Assembly: GCF_937952055.1 (NCBI RefSeq)
Contig: NZ_CALFYO010000019.1
Coordinates: 248,001-312,000 of the forward strand
DNA length: 64,000 bases
Reading direction: 5' to 3'
Origin: an uncultured Piscinibacter sp.
Lineage (GTDB): Bacteria; Pseudomonadota; Gammaproteobacteria; Burkholderiales; Burkholderiaceae_C
The notes under the pieces were generated by a model. It saw nothing but the letters and a program-made list of their open reading frames with translations. It ran no database searches and was not told where the DNA came from. The position numbers and the translations under genes were made by a program. Of this stretch, positions 7,002 through 16,118 are shown in pieces. Positions within the stretch are counted from its first letter, which is position 1, and the number at the start of each line of letters is the position of its first letter.

Positions 7002-9412
7002 ACAATCCGATCGAAGTGCCGAGCCGGCGCGATCTCGGCACCGACCTGCCCGCCGTCACCGAGGACCAGCGCCACATCGGCGTGGCCATCCCGCGCGAAG
7101 GCGTGCGCCGGCTGACGCAGGGCCGCGGCCAGTTCGTCGACGACATCGAACTGCCGCGCCTGGCGCACGTGGTGTTCTGGCGCTCGCCGGTGGCGCACAT
7201 GCGCATCACGCGCATCGAGCGCAGCGCCGCTCAGGCGATGCCCGGCGTGATCGCCGTCGTGGTGGGCAGCGAGATCGCCGCCCTCTGCAAGCCCTGGGTC
7301 GCCACGCTGGCGCACCTGGCCGGCATCAAGAGCGCACCGCAGTACCCGATGGCCATCGAGCGCGCCACCTGGCACGGCGAACCGGTGGTGGCGGTGGTGG
7401 CCGAGACGCGCGCCATCGCGGAGGACGCGCTGATGCTGCTCGAGGTCGAGTGGGAGGCGCTGCCCGCGGTGCTCGACACCGAGACTGCGCTGGATGCGGG
7501 CACGCCGCTGATCCACCCCGAGCTCGGCGACAACCTGTGCTTCGCGCGCTCGCTGGACACCGGCGGCGTCGACGAGGCCTTCGCGCGGCCCGACGCGGTG
7601 GCGTTCGAGGAGACCTACGTCTTTGGCCGCCACACCGGCGTGACGCTGGAGCCGCGCAGCCAGATCGCCGACTGGAACCCGGGCGAGCAGAAGCTCACCG
7701 TCTACCACTCCTTCCAGGCCCCGCACATGATGCAGGACCTGTATTGCCGCCAGTTCGAGCTGCAGGAGTCGCAGGTGCGGGTGATCTGCCGCGACGTCGG
7801 CGGCTCCTTCGGCATCAAGGTGCACGCCTACCCCGACGATTTCGCCACCGTGGCGCTGGCCATGCTGCTGCAGCGTCCGGTGAAGTTCGTCGCCGACCGG
7901 CTGGAGAGCTTCGTCTCCGACATCCACGCGCGGGAGCATCGCATCAAGGCGCGCATCGCCGCCACGAAGGCCGGCGAGATCCTCGCCTTCGAGATCGACG
8001 ACCTCACCGGCATCGGCCCGTTCTCGATGTTCCCGCGCACCAGCGGCATCGAGGGCAACCAGGTCGTCAACCTGACCGGCGGGCCTTACAGGCACAAGGC
8101 CTACCGCGCCCAGCTGAAGGTGGTGTTCCAGAACAAGGTGCCCACCTGCCAGTACCGCGGCGTGGGCCACCCGATCGCCTGCGCGATCACCGAGGCGCTG
8201 GTCGACGGCGTCGCGGCCAAGATCGGCATGGACCCGATCGCGTTCCGGGAGATGAACGTGATCCCCGACGACGCCTACCCAGCCACCGGCGCCTCGGGCA
8301 TCAAGCTGGAGATCCTCTCGCACGAGGCCTGCCTGCGCGAGGCCAGGCGGCTGTGCAACTACGACGCACTGCGTGCCGAGCAGGCCGAACTGCGCAAGCA
8401 GGGCATCCATCGCGGCATCGGCGTGGCCGCCCTGATCGAGCTGACCAATCCGAGCGCCGCCTTCTACGGCGTGGGCGGCGCGCGCATCGCCAGCCAGGAC
8501 GGCGCGACGCTGCGCCTCGAGCCGACCGGCGTGCTCACCGTGAGCAGCAGCGTCGGCGAGCAGGGCCAGGGCGCCGAAGCGGTGTTCGCGCAGATCGCTG
8601 CCGACGCGGTGGGCGTGAACATCGACCGCGTGCGTGTGGTCACCGGCGACACCGACACCACGCCCTACGGCGGCGGCACCTGGGCCTCGCGCGGTGCCGG
8701 CATCGGCGGCGAGGCAGTGCTGCAGGCCGGGCGTGTGCTGCGCGAGAACATCCTCGCGGTGGCCGAGGCGATCCTCAAGCGCGATCGCCAGGAACTGAGG
8801 GTGCATCGCGGCGCGGTGATCGACGCGCGCAGCAACGAGCGCCTGCTCGATCTGGCCGAACTCGGCCGCATCGCTTACTTCCGCAGCGACACGCTGCCCA
8901 AGGAGTTCACGCCCGAATTGATGGTCACGCGCCACTACGCGCAGCGCGACTTCCCGTTCATCTTCACCAACGGCGTGCAGGTCAGCCATGTGGAGGTCGA
9001 TGTCGACACCGGTTTCGTCAGGCTGCTCAAGCACTGGGCGGTGGAGGACTGCGGGCGTGTCATCAACCCGATGCTGGTCGACGAGCAGATGCGCGGCGCG
9101 ATCGTGCAGGGCATCGGCGGCGCGCTGTTCGAGGAGTGCCTCTACAGCGAAGACGGCACGCTGCGCAACGGCAACATGGCCGACTACCTCGTGCCGATGG
9201 CCGGCGAGATGCCCGACATCGTCGTCTCGCACGTGCAGTCGCCCACGCGCAGCTCGCAGCTCGGCGCCAAGGGCGCCGGCGAAGCCGGCACCGCCGGTGC
9301 ACCGGGCGCCGTGATGAATGCGATCAACGACGCGCTCGCGCCCTTCGGCGCGAGGGTGTCGTCGCAGCCGATCACGCCGGAGAAGATCCTGCGCGCGCTC
9401 GGCAAGGTCTGA
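6998..9412 (+). CDS. Molybdenum hydroxylase large (molybdopterin-binding) subunit, CoxL/form II type
   Basis: Catalytic subunit that hydroxylates a heteroaromatic ring or an aldehyde with water as oxygen donor. 804 residues, the normal length. The N-terminal aldehyde-oxidase a/b hammerhead domain (about 25-140) is followed by Mo-cofactor motifs: GGSFGIKVHAYPDD, the glutamine-rich SVGEQGQGAEAVFAQIAAD, and the catalytic-Glu motif LGAKGAGEAGTAGAPGA near the C-terminus. The active-site loop reads CQYRGVGHPIA, whereas true aerobic CO dehydrogenase has AYRCSFR. It is therefore not a CO dehydrogenase but a form II-type hydroxylase. Together with the DhpH-like enzyme next door, an N-heterocycle such as a pyridine carboxylate is the favoured substrate (inference). 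Confidence 0.92.
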   Translation: MNNPIEVPSRRDLGTDLPAVTEDQRHIGVAIPREGVRRLTQGRGQFVDDIELPRLAHVVFWRSPVAHMRITRIERSAAQAMPGVIAVVVGSEIAALCKPWVATLAHLAGIKSAPQYPMAIERATWHGEPVVAVVAETRAIAEDALMLLEVEWEALPAVLDTETALDAGTPLIHPELGDNLCFARSLDTGGVDEAFARPDAVAFEETYVFGRHTGVTLEPRSQIADWNPGEQKLTVYHSFQAPHMMQDLYCRQFELQESQVRVICRDVGGSFGIKVHAYPDDFATVALAMLLQRPVKFVADRLESFVSDIHAREHRIKARIAATKAGEILAFEIDDLTGIGPFSMFPRTSGIEGNQVVNLTGGPYRHKAYRAQLKVVFQNKVPTCQYRGVGHPIACAITEALVDGVAAKIGMDPIAFREMNVIPDDAYPATGASGIKLEILSHEACLREARRLCNYDALRAEQAELRKQGIHRGIGVAALIELTNPSAAFYGVGGARIASQDGATLRLEPTGVLTVSSSVGEQGQGAEAVFAQIAADAVGVNIDRVRVVTGDTDTTPYGGGTWASRGAGIGGEAVLQAGRVLRENILAVAEAILKRDRQELRVHRGAVIDARSNERLLDLAELGRIAYFRSDTLPKEFTPELMVTRHYAQRDFPFIFTNGVQVSHVEVDVDTGFVRLLKHWAVEDCGRVINPMLVDEQMRGAIVQGIGGALFEECLYSEDGTLRNGNMADYLVPMAGEMPDIVVSHVQSPTRSSQLGAKGAGEAGTAGAPGAVMNAINDALAPFGARVSSQPITPEKILRALGKV

Positions 9413-9441
9413 CGCGTGCCGGCCCAGTGCCGCACGTGTCG

Positions 9442-9921
9442 TCAGCTGCCGCAGCCTTCGCGCGGCGGCAGCGCCGCGAGATTGGCCTGGATCTGCTCGG
9501 GGGTCAGATCCTCCAGGTGGGTGGCGATCGACCAGCGGTGGCCGAACGGATCCTCGATCTGGCCGTAGCGGTCGCCCCAGAACATGTTCGCCAGCGGCAT
9601 GGTGACCTTGGCGCCGGCGGCCACGGCACGCGCGACGGTCGCATCGGCGTCGCTCACGTAGAGGTGGAGGGTCACCGGCGAGCCTTTCAGCGCGCGCGGA
9701 CCGAGCGCACCCATCTCCGGAAACTCGTCGACCAGCATCAGCGGCGAGCCGCCGATGCGCAGCATCGCGTGCATCAGCTTGCCGCCGGGTCCGGGCAGGC
9801 GCATCGCCTCCACGGCGCCGAACGCCTGGACGTAGAACTCGATCGCCGCGGCGGCGTCGTCGCAGACGAGGTGCGGTGTCAGCGCGGGCATCTCGTCGGG
9901 AATGGGCTTGGCCTGGGCCAT
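9442..9921 (-). CDS. PhnB-like VOC/glyoxalase-family protein
   Basis: VOC-fold protein of 159 residues, starting at an ATG with AGGAG seven bases upstream. The open frame continues further but has no support there. It opens TPHLVCDDAAAAIEFYVQAFGA and has the PhnB-type second half GDRYGQIEDPFGHRWSIATH with HLYVSDADATVARAV before it. It resembles the many 'YCII/PhnB-type' glyoxalase homologues of unknown substrate. It is convergent with the hydroxylase operon, with no sign of co-regulation. A role in the same pathway is possible but unsupported. Confidence 0.85.
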   Translation of the reverse strand: MAQAKPIPDEMPALTPHLVCDDAAAAIEFYVQAFGAVEAMRLPGPGGKLMHAMLRIGGSPLMLVDEFPEMGALGPRALKGSPVTLHLYVSDADATVARAVAAGAKVTMPLANMFWGDRYGQIEDPFGHRWSIATHLEDLTPEQIQANLAALPPREGCGS

Positions 9922-10148
9922 GATGCTTTCTCCTGCTCTGAAGGGGTGGGGGTCGGGGCGCGGCGCAGGGCCGATGAACAGCCACGGAGAGAGCTTGATC
10001 ACGTCGATGTTTCCTGCGCGTCGTGTCGTGGCGACGCACAGCGACCGCCGACATCGACAAGTTGGCACCGCCCCCAGGGGAAAACACGTAGGTCCGCTCA
10101 GTCGCGTCGGCAGCGCTGGCAGAATCCGCCCGCGCCACCGCGAGCTGC
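9922..10148. other. Intergenic region between divergent genes
   Basis: 227 bases between the VOC gene and the divergent sulfatase-fold gene. It must hold both promoters. I see no clear palindrome or terminator. Confidence 0.4.
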
Positions 10149-11804
10149 ATGAATTCGACCGACGACGCCCCCCCGCCCACGGCCCCCCCCAGGATCTGCC
10201 GCGTGGCACCCGTCGCGCTGGCCCTGGTCGTCGTGGGGTTCATCGCGGTCGGTCACGACAGCCGCCGCGCACTGCAGATGGCTGCGCTGGCATTGCCGCT
10301 GCTGCTGTGGATGCTGTGGCCGCTGCGATCGTCGGCGTTGCACCGGCTGCGTGCCGTGGCAGTGTGGTCGGTGGCGATGCTGTTCGTGCTGGATGGCGCG
10401 GTGCGCCACTATCTGATGGCCAGCTACCGGGCGTCACCGGACAGCGCGATGGTGCTCGGCGCGGCGGCGAACACCCAGGCGCGCGAGGGCTTCGAATATC
10501 TGCAGGCTTACTGGCCGGCGATGCTGGCGCGGGCACTGCCGGTCGCCGTGGCAGCCTGCCTCATGGCCTGGGCCGTGGGGCGGGGGGCGCGCGCGAGCGT
10601 CGACGCGCCAGCGTGGCGCCCGCAGCGCCGCCGCTTGGCGGCAGCCGTCGCCGCGCTGCTGCTCGTCTCGGGCCTGGCGCACGCGAGCAAGCCGTGGCGA
10701 CGCATGCACCCTGCGCTGTTCTGGACGCAGTGGCTGGAGTCGACGCAGCAACTGCGCGCCGGCTGGTCGCAGCAGCGGGAACTGAAGTCGCGTGCATTGG
10801 CGGACGCCCGTACGCTGGCGCCGTCGCTGGCCGACCCCGGGCCGGCGACGGTGATGCTGGTGATCGGTGAGAGCGTCAACCGCGACAATCTCTCGCTGTG
10901 CGGTTATGCGCGTGGCACCTCGCCGCGCCTGCTCGCCGACAAGGCGCAACTCGGCGACGCGTTGACGGTGCTGTGCCGCGCCTGGTCGGTGGACGCGAGC
11001 ACCCTGCCCGCGCTGGACAACCTGTTCCGCTTCGGCCGGACCGGGGGCGGCGAGCCGCCGCACCTGATCGCCCTGGCGCGCGCCGCCGGCTACCGGGTCT
11101 GGTGGATCGGCAACCAGGACGACCTGGCCGTCACGCAGCAGCATGCGCAGCTGGCCGACGAGGTGCAGATGGTCAACCGTCGGCCGGGCCGGGCCAGCGA
11201 TTCGCTCGATGGCGACCTGCTCGACGACGTGCAGCGTGCCCTGCACGACCCCGCGCCGCGCAAGCTGCTGGTGGTGCACCTGATGGGCGCGCATCCGCAT
11301 TACCGCTTGCGCTATCCCGCCGGGGCCAACCCCTTCGTGGACCGCGAGGACGAGGTCGATGTCGCGATGCGGCGGGCCGGCCGTTCGTCCTGGACGCGCG
11401 AGGCCCGGCAGGACTACGACGCGGCGCTGCTCTACCACGACGGCGTGCTGTCGGAACTGCTCGGTCAGCTGCGCGGCAGCCTCGGCGCTGCGGGCCGCGG
11501 CGCCTGGATGTACCTGTCGGACCACGGCCAGGAGGTCGGCCACGAGATCGATCACGCCGGTCACAGCGCCGCCACGCAGGCGGGCTACCGCATCCCGGCG
11601 CTGATCTGGCGCAGCGATGCAGCGTCGCGCACCGACGCCGACATCGCCGGCCGGCCGTTCCGCGCCGACTGGGCGGGCTGGACCGTGGCCGAGCTGCTGG
11701 GCCTGCGCTGGCACGGCCAGGAGGCGACGCGCAGCGTGCTGCACCCCGACTACCGCTGGCAGGCGCCGCGGCTGGATGTGTCGCTCAGCTCCTTCAGTCA
11801 CTGA
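10149..11804 (+). CDS. Phosphoethanolamine transferase-like membrane sulfatase-fold enzyme
   Basis: Likely transfers phosphoethanolamine to an outer-membrane glycolipid or oligosaccharide. 551 residues with about four or five hydrophobic helices in residues 18-185, then a periplasmic alkaline-phosphatase-like domain. Metal/nucleophile motifs are VIGESVNRDNLSLCGYARGT (E241, S242), LLVVHLMGAHPHY, and YLSDHGQEVGHEIDHAGHS with the Asp-His and second His ligands. EptA-type enzymes have GETAR with a Thr nucleophile, and CptA-type enzymes usually have GEST. Here Val occupies the position after the Ser, so either Ser242 acts as nucleophile or the enzyme is altered. It is monocistronic in appearance. 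Confidence 0.82.
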   Translation: MNSTDDAPPPTAPPRICRVAPVALALVVVGFIAVGHDSRRALQMAALALPLLLWMLWPLRSSALHRLRAVAVWSVAMLFVLDGAVRHYLMASYRASPDSAMVLGAAANTQAREGFEYLQAYWPAMLARALPVAVAACLMAWAVGRGARASVDAPAWRPQRRRLAAAVAALLLVSGLAHASKPWRRMHPALFWTQWLESTQQLRAGWSQQRELKSRALADARTLAPSLADPGPATVMLVIGESVNRDNLSLCGYARGTSPRLLADKAQLGDALTVLCRAWSVDASTLPALDNLFRFGRTGGGEPPHLIALARAAGYRVWWIGNQDDLAVTQQHAQLADEVQMVNRRPGRASDSLDGDLLDDVQRALHDPAPRKLLVVHLMGAHPHYRLRYPAGANPFVDREDEVDVAMRRAGRSSWTREARQDYDAALLYHDGVLSELLGQLRGSLGAAGRGAWMYLSDHGQEVGHEIDHAGHSAATQAGYRIPALIWRSDAASRTDADIAGRPFRADWAGWTVAELLGLRWHGQEATRSVLHPDYRWQAPRLDVSLSSFSH

Positions 11805-11861
11805 GCCCGCCAGGCGGCCCCAGGCCGCAGAATCGCAGCTTCGTCATCTGCCGGACACGCC

Positions 11862-12848
11862 ATGCAAGCTGCCTACTACGAACGCACCGGTCCCGCCGCC
11901 GAGGTGCTGACGCTCGGCGACCTGCCCGATCCGAAGCCCGGTCCGGGCGAGGTGCGCGTGCGCCTGCGCTGGTCGGGGGTGAACCCGTCGGACGTGAAGT
12001 CGCGCGCCGGGCTGCGCAGCAAGCAGCTGGCCTTCCCGCGCATCGTGCCGCACAGCGACGGCATGGGCGTGATCGATGCGGTGGGCGAGGGCGTGAGCCT
12101 CGCGCGCGTCGGCGAGCGCGTGTGGGTGTGGAACGCCGCCTGGGGCCGGCCCGGCGGCACCGCGGCGCAGTTCGTCGTGCTGCCCTCGCGCCAGGCGGTG
12201 GTGCTTCCGGATCTCACACCCGATGAGGCCGGCGCCTGCCTGGGCATCCCGGCGTTGACGGCGTTGCACGCGGTACTCACCGGCGGCGGCGTCGAGGGCC
12301 GGACGGTGCTGGTGGCCGGTGGTGCCGGCGCCGTGGGCCACTACGCCGTGCAGTTCGCCAAGCGGCTCGGCGCGCGCCGCGTGATCGCGACGGTGAGCAG
12401 CGACGAGAAGGCGGCCATCGCCCGCGAGGCCGGCGCCGACCTCGCCATCGACTACCGTCGCGAGAACGTCGCCGAGCGCGTGCGCGAGGCGACGGACGGG
12501 CACGGCGCGGAGCGGGTGATCGAGGTCGACATCGCGGCGAACCGACTGCTCGACCTCGACCTGATCGCCAGCGGTGGCGACTGCGTGGTCTACGGCAGCG
12601 GGCAAGGCGAGTTCGCACTGCCGTTCTTCCCGCTCATCGTGAAGAACGTGACGCTGCGCTTCTTCATCGTCTACAACCTTGCCGACGCCGACCGCGAGCG
12701 CGCCGAAGCCGTGCTCGCCGACCTGCTGCAACGCGGCGTGCTGCAGCACCGCATCGCGCAGCGCCTGCCGCTCGCGCAGATCGTGCAGGCGCACGAGCTG
12801 GTCGAGAGCGGGCACGCGATCGGCAACGTGGTCGTCGAACTGCCCTGA
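11862..12848 (+). CDS. NADPH:quinone reductase-like, zinc-free medium-chain dehydrogenase
   Basis: Medium-chain dehydrogenase/reductase of 328 residues. The N-terminal GroES-like domain reads VRLRWSGVNPSDVKSRAGL. The nucleotide site is VLVAGGAGAVGHYAVQFAKRLG, as in quinone oxidoreductases. The Cys/His zinc ligands of alcohol dehydrogenases are absent, which favours QOR/zeta-crystallin activity on quinones or enones. Nine bases separate it from the DAHP synthase gene, so the two may be co-transcribed. There is no evidence of a shared pathway. Confidence 0.9.
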   Translation: MQAAYYERTGPAAEVLTLGDLPDPKPGPGEVRVRLRWSGVNPSDVKSRAGLRSKQLAFPRIVPHSDGMGVIDAVGEGVSLARVGERVWVWNAAWGRPGGTAAQFVVLPSRQAVVLPDLTPDEAGACLGIPALTALHAVLTGGGVEGRTVLVAGGAGAVGHYAVQFAKRLGARRVIATVSSDEKAAIAREAGADLAIDYRRENVAERVREATDGHGAERVIEVDIAANRLLDLDLIASGGDCVVYGSGQGEFALPFFPLIVKNVTLRFFIVYNLADADRERAEAVLADLLQRGVLQHRIAQRLPLAQIVQAHELVESGHAIGNVVVELP

Positions 12849-12857
12849 AGACTGGCC

Positions 12858-13928
12858 ATGAAGACGCTGGACACCACCCGCATCGACGACGTGCGCATCG
12901 GCGCCGTGCGTCCGCTCATCAACCCGGCGCTGCTGCAGGAGCGCGTGCCGCTGCAGGACGATACGCTCTCGCTGGTCGAACGCAGCCGCGCCTCCATCGC
13001 CGACGTGCTGCATGGCCGCGACGACCGGCTGATCGTGGTCGTCGGCCCGTGCTCGATCCACGACCACGACCAGGCGCTCGAGTATGGCCAGCGGCTGCAG
13101 TCGGTCGCCGAGGAACTGCAGGGCGAGCTGCTGATCGTGATGCGCGCCTACTTCGAGAAGCCGCGCACCACCGTCGGCTGGAAGGGCTACATCAACGATC
13201 CGCACCTCGACGGCAGCTTCGCCATCAACGAAGGCCTGGAGCGCGCGCGCCGGCTGCTGCTCGACCTCACCACCATCGGCCTGCCGCTGGGCACCGAGTT
13301 CCTCGACCTGCTCAGCCCGCAGTACATCTCCGACCTGGTGGCCTGGGGCGCCATCGGTGCGCGCACGACGGAGAGCCAGAGCCACCGCCAGCTCGCCTCG
13401 GGGCTGTCGTGCCCGGTCGGCTTCAAGAACGGCACCGACGGCAGCCTGAAGGTGGCGGCTGATGCCATCCTCGCCGCGCGCGCGCCGCACGCCTTCATGG
13501 GCATGACGAAGATGGGCGTGGCGGCGATCTTCGAGACGCGCGGCAACCATGACTGCCATGTCATCCTGCGCGGCGGCAAGGCGCCGAACTACGATGCCGC
13601 CCACGTCGCCGCCGCCTGCGACACGCTGCGTGCCGCCGGCCTGCGCGAGCAGGTGATGATCGACGTCTCGCACGCCAACAGCAGCAAGCAGCACCGCCGG
13701 CAGATCGAGGTGGCGCACGACGTCGCCGCGCAGATCGCCGCCGGCGACCGTCGCATCACCGGCGTGATGATCGAGAGCCACCTCGAGGAAGGCCGGCAGG
13801 ACCTGGTGCCGGGCGTGCCGCTGAGGCCCGGTGTGTCGATCACCGACGCCTGCATCTCCTTCGCGCAGACCGTGCCGGTGCTGCAGGGGCTGGCGCAGTC
13901 GGTGAGCACGCGGCGACGCGCGGGCTGA
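12858..13928 (+). CDS. aroG: 3-deoxy-7-phosphoheptulonate synthase (class I DAHP synthase)
   Basis: Condenses phosphoenolpyruvate and erythrose 4-phosphate, the first step of aromatic amino-acid synthesis in the cytosol. 356 residues, the class I-alpha length. Signature stretches include VVGPCSIHDHDQALEY, MRAYFEKPRTTVGWKGY, KNGTDGSLKVAADA, and VMIDVSHANSSKQHRRQ with the metal-binding His. The N-terminal 40 residues that form the allosteric site in AroF/AroG/AroH are present. Which aromatic amino acid inhibits it cannot be read with confidence, so the gene symbol is generic. It follows the quinone reductase gene closely. Confidence 0.95.
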   Translation: MKTLDTTRIDDVRIGAVRPLINPALLQERVPLQDDTLSLVERSRASIADVLHGRDDRLIVVVGPCSIHDHDQALEYGQRLQSVAEELQGELLIVMRAYFEKPRTTVGWKGYINDPHLDGSFAINEGLERARRLLLDLTTIGLPLGTEFLDLLSPQYISDLVAWGAIGARTTESQSHRQLASGLSCPVGFKNGTDGSLKVAADAILAARAPHAFMGMTKMGVAAIFETRGNHDCHVILRGGKAPNYDAAHVAAACDTLRAAGLREQVMIDVSHANSSKQHRRQIEVAHDVAAQIAAGDRRITGVMIESHLEEGRQDLVPGVPLRPGVSITDACISFAQTVPVLQGLAQSVSTRRRAG

Positions 13929-14012
13929 AGCGGAACCCGGCGGCAGGATCTGCGATCCCGGCGCGCCTTGTGCATGCCGGGGTCGCGTGCTACGGTGCAG
14001 CGCGAGCCGCCC

Positions 14013-14846
14013 ATGAGCAAGATCTACCTGTCGTCCACCTTCGAGGACCTGAAGGCCTACCGTGACGCGGTGTACCGCGTGCTGCGGCAGCTGCGCCACG
14101 ACGTCGTCTCGATGGAAGACTACGTCGCCTCGCCGCAGCGTCCGCTGGACAAGTGCCTCGCCGACGTCGCCGCCTGCCAGGCCTACGTGGGCCTGTTCGC
14201 CTGGCGCCGCGGCTTCATCCCGCCGGGCCAGGCGCTGTCGATCACCGAGCTCGAGCTGCGCGAGGCCGAGCGCCACGATCTGCCGCGCCTGGTCTTCCTG
14301 CTCGCCGACGAGGCCCCCTGGCCGGCCGAGCTGAAGGATGCCGATCTCGGCGCGATCCGCGCCCTGCGCGAGGCCTTGCGCACGCGCTACACGGTGCAGT
14401 TCTTCCACAACCCCGACGAGCTGGCGCGGCAGGTCGCCACCTCGGTGGCGAACCTGTGGCAGGGCGAGGCGGGCGAGGCGGCCGAGCCGACGGCCGAGGA
14501 CATCGGCCTGTACCGCAACTGCGTCGGCCGCTTCGCTTCCGAGCTGGAGCGCGACATCCGCTTCTACGCGCTGGCCACGGCCGTGCTGATCGGCGCCGCC
14601 GCGGTGGCGCTCGGCGTGGCGCTGGCGGCGATGCAGGACACCCCGCAGCTGCTGCTCGGCGCGGGCGCACTGGTGTTCGCATCGACCAGCCCCTTCCCGG
14701 TCGTGACGATGCGCGCCACGCGCAAGAAGAAGGCCCTGCTCGACGGCTACGTCGACGAACTGCGCAAGGACAGGCCACCGCGCGCGGCGGTGCAGGCGGT
14801 GCGCCGCTTCGTCGAGAGCCAACTCGTGCAGGTGGGGGCCGCATGA
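14013..14846 (+). CDS. DUF4062-domain protein with two C-terminal membrane helices
   Basis: 277 residues. The N-terminal part (1-150) is a DUF4062 domain: KIYLSSTFEDLKAYRDAVYR, then YVASPQRPLDKCLADVAAC and YVGLFAWRRGFIPPG. This is a Rossmann-like fold related to TIR-like modules and usually found fused to NTPases or effector domains. Here it is instead followed by two transmembrane helices at about 184-206 and 211-232 and a short basic tail. The start ATG at 14013 gives the full DUF4062 beginning. The stop overlaps the start of the TPR gene by four bases, so the two proteins are probably made together and may form a membrane complex. Function unknown. Confidence 0.85.
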   Translation: MSKIYLSSTFEDLKAYRDAVYRVLRQLRHDVVSMEDYVASPQRPLDKCLADVAACQAYVGLFAWRRGFIPPGQALSITELELREAERHDLPRLVFLLADEAPWPAELKDADLGAIRALREALRTRYTVQFFHNPDELARQVATSVANLWQGEAGEAAEPTAEDIGLYRNCVGRFASELERDIRFYALATAVLIGAAAVALGVALAAMQDTPQLLLGAGALVFASTSPFPVVTMRATRKKKALLDGYVDELRKDRPPRAAVQAVRRFVESQLVQVGAA

Positions 14847-15940
14847 GTGCGCCGGCTCGTCCAACGAGCGCCGTGCGCGATCCCACGGTCGACGAGATCA
14901 CCGCGCGGCTGCGCGAGGAGGACGCGCGGCTGCGCCGCCGCACGCTCTGGCTGACGTTGCTGCCGGTGCTCGTGGGGCTGGCGGTGCTCGGCACGGCCTG
15001 GTGGGGCGTGCGCGAAGCCGGCCGCGAGAAGGCAGCGCTCGACCTCCGCATCCAGGAGCAGCAGGGCGCGATCGACGACCTGAAGGCCCAGCGCACTGCG
15101 CTGGACCGCGACATCGCCACGCGCAAGGACATGCTCGAGCACTACGCCGCCAGGCTGCCGCTGCGCGAGCGCGAGGAGGTGGCGCAGTTGCAGCAGGGCC
15201 TGGAGCAGGCGCAGAAGGGCGACGCCGAGAGTGCGCTCCGTGCCTACGACAGCGCCATTGCGAGCGACGAGCGCAACCCCTTGCCCTACCGGATGCGTGG
15301 CAACGTGCTCTACGCGCAGGGGGCGTACGAGCTGGCGGGCGACAGCCTGCGCCGTGCACTCGAGCGCGATCCCCGCGATGCGCAGGCGCGCTACACGCTG
15401 GGGCTGTCGCTGTGGGCGCTGGAGCGCCGCGACGAGGCCGTCGCCGAGATCCAGCGCGCCTTCGAGAACCCCGAGGTGAAGGCGCGTGCGCTGCAGGACC
15501 CGGCGTTCCAGCCCATCCGCGGCACGCTCGATGCGCGCGCCGGCCAGGAAAGCGGCCGCAGCGTCGAGGAGAAGCAGTCCATCGACGCGGGCCTGCAGGC
15601 GGCGCGGCGCGGCGATTTCGCCGCCGCCATCGCGGCCTACGACCGGGCGCTGTCCTTCAACCCGGACAACCCGCGCATCCTCAACTGGAAGGGCTACGCG
15701 CTGTTCCGATCGCAGGCCTACGCCGAGGCGATCGCCAGCTTCGAGCGCGCGGCCAAGCTCGCGCCCGAGGTCGCCGAGATCCACTACAACATGGCACTGG
15801 CGCTGTGGAAGAGCGGTCGCCGCGACGATGCGTTGAAGGCGCTGCAGCGTGCCTACGATGCCGACCCTTCCTTCCGCGCGGTCGCCGCGCGCGACCCGCA
15901 GTCGCGCGAATTGCGCGCTGCCGCAAGGCCCGCTTCCTGA
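14843..15940 (+). CDS. Membrane-anchored coiled-coil/TPR protein
   Basis: 365 residues. A cytoplasmic N-terminus of about 35 residues is followed by one transmembrane helix (about 36-54) and a coiled coil (about 60-105, rich in E/K/L heptads). At least five tetratricopeptide repeats follow at about 110-345, for example NPLPYRMRGNVLYAQGAYE and NPRILNWKGYALFRSQAYA. TPR arrays bind partner proteins, and this one would do so in the periplasm if the positive-inside rule holds. It overlaps the DUF4062 gene by four bases. The pair looks like a dedicated two-gene module. No function is known to me. Confidence 0.85.
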   Translation: MSAPARPTSAVRDPTVDEITARLREEDARLRRRTLWLTLLPVLVGLAVLGTAWWGVREAGREKAALDLRIQEQQGAIDDLKAQRTALDRDIATRKDMLEHYAARLPLREREEVAQLQQGLEQAQKGDAESALRAYDSAIASDERNPLPYRMRGNVLYAQGAYELAGDSLRRALERDPRDAQARYTLGLSLWALERRDEAVAEIQRAFENPEVKARALQDPAFQPIRGTLDARAGQESGRSVEEKQSIDAGLQAARRGDFAAAIAAYDRALSFNPDNPRILNWKGYALFRSQAYAEAIASFERAAKLAPEVAEIHYNMALALWKSGRRDDALKALQRAYDADPSFRAVAARDPQSRELRAAARPAS

Positions 15941-16043
15941 CGCCGACCGTGTCTTGAGTGGCCGGAGGCACCGGCGCCTTGCGCTGCGCCGTCAGCCGGT
16001 TCGTGACGCGCTGCCGCTGGCGGCGGATTTGGGCCTCGGGTCG

Positions 16044-16057
16044 TTGAGTTCACTCAA
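16044..16057. promoter_or_regulatory. FNR-type operator candidate
   Basis: TTGAGTTCACTCAA is a perfect TTGA-N6-TCAA palindrome in an intergenic region, 62 bp before the hydrolase-like gene start at 16119. Confidence 0.6.
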
Positions 16058-16118
16058 TCCGTGCCGTGACGGCGGCGCCAGCATTGTTCGCAGGATGACC
16101 CTTGCATCAGAGGGGAGC

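Noticed and set aside
6998..9412. Aerobic CO dehydrogenase
   Set aside because: The large subunit lacks the AYRCSFR active-site motif with Cys. Form II-type hydroxylase is a better fit.
6914..10243. 1109-residue open frame on the minus strand across the molybdenum hydroxylase
   Set aside because: His/Arg/Ala-rich shadow frame typical of high-GC DNA. The plus strand has a full CoxL with intact motifs.
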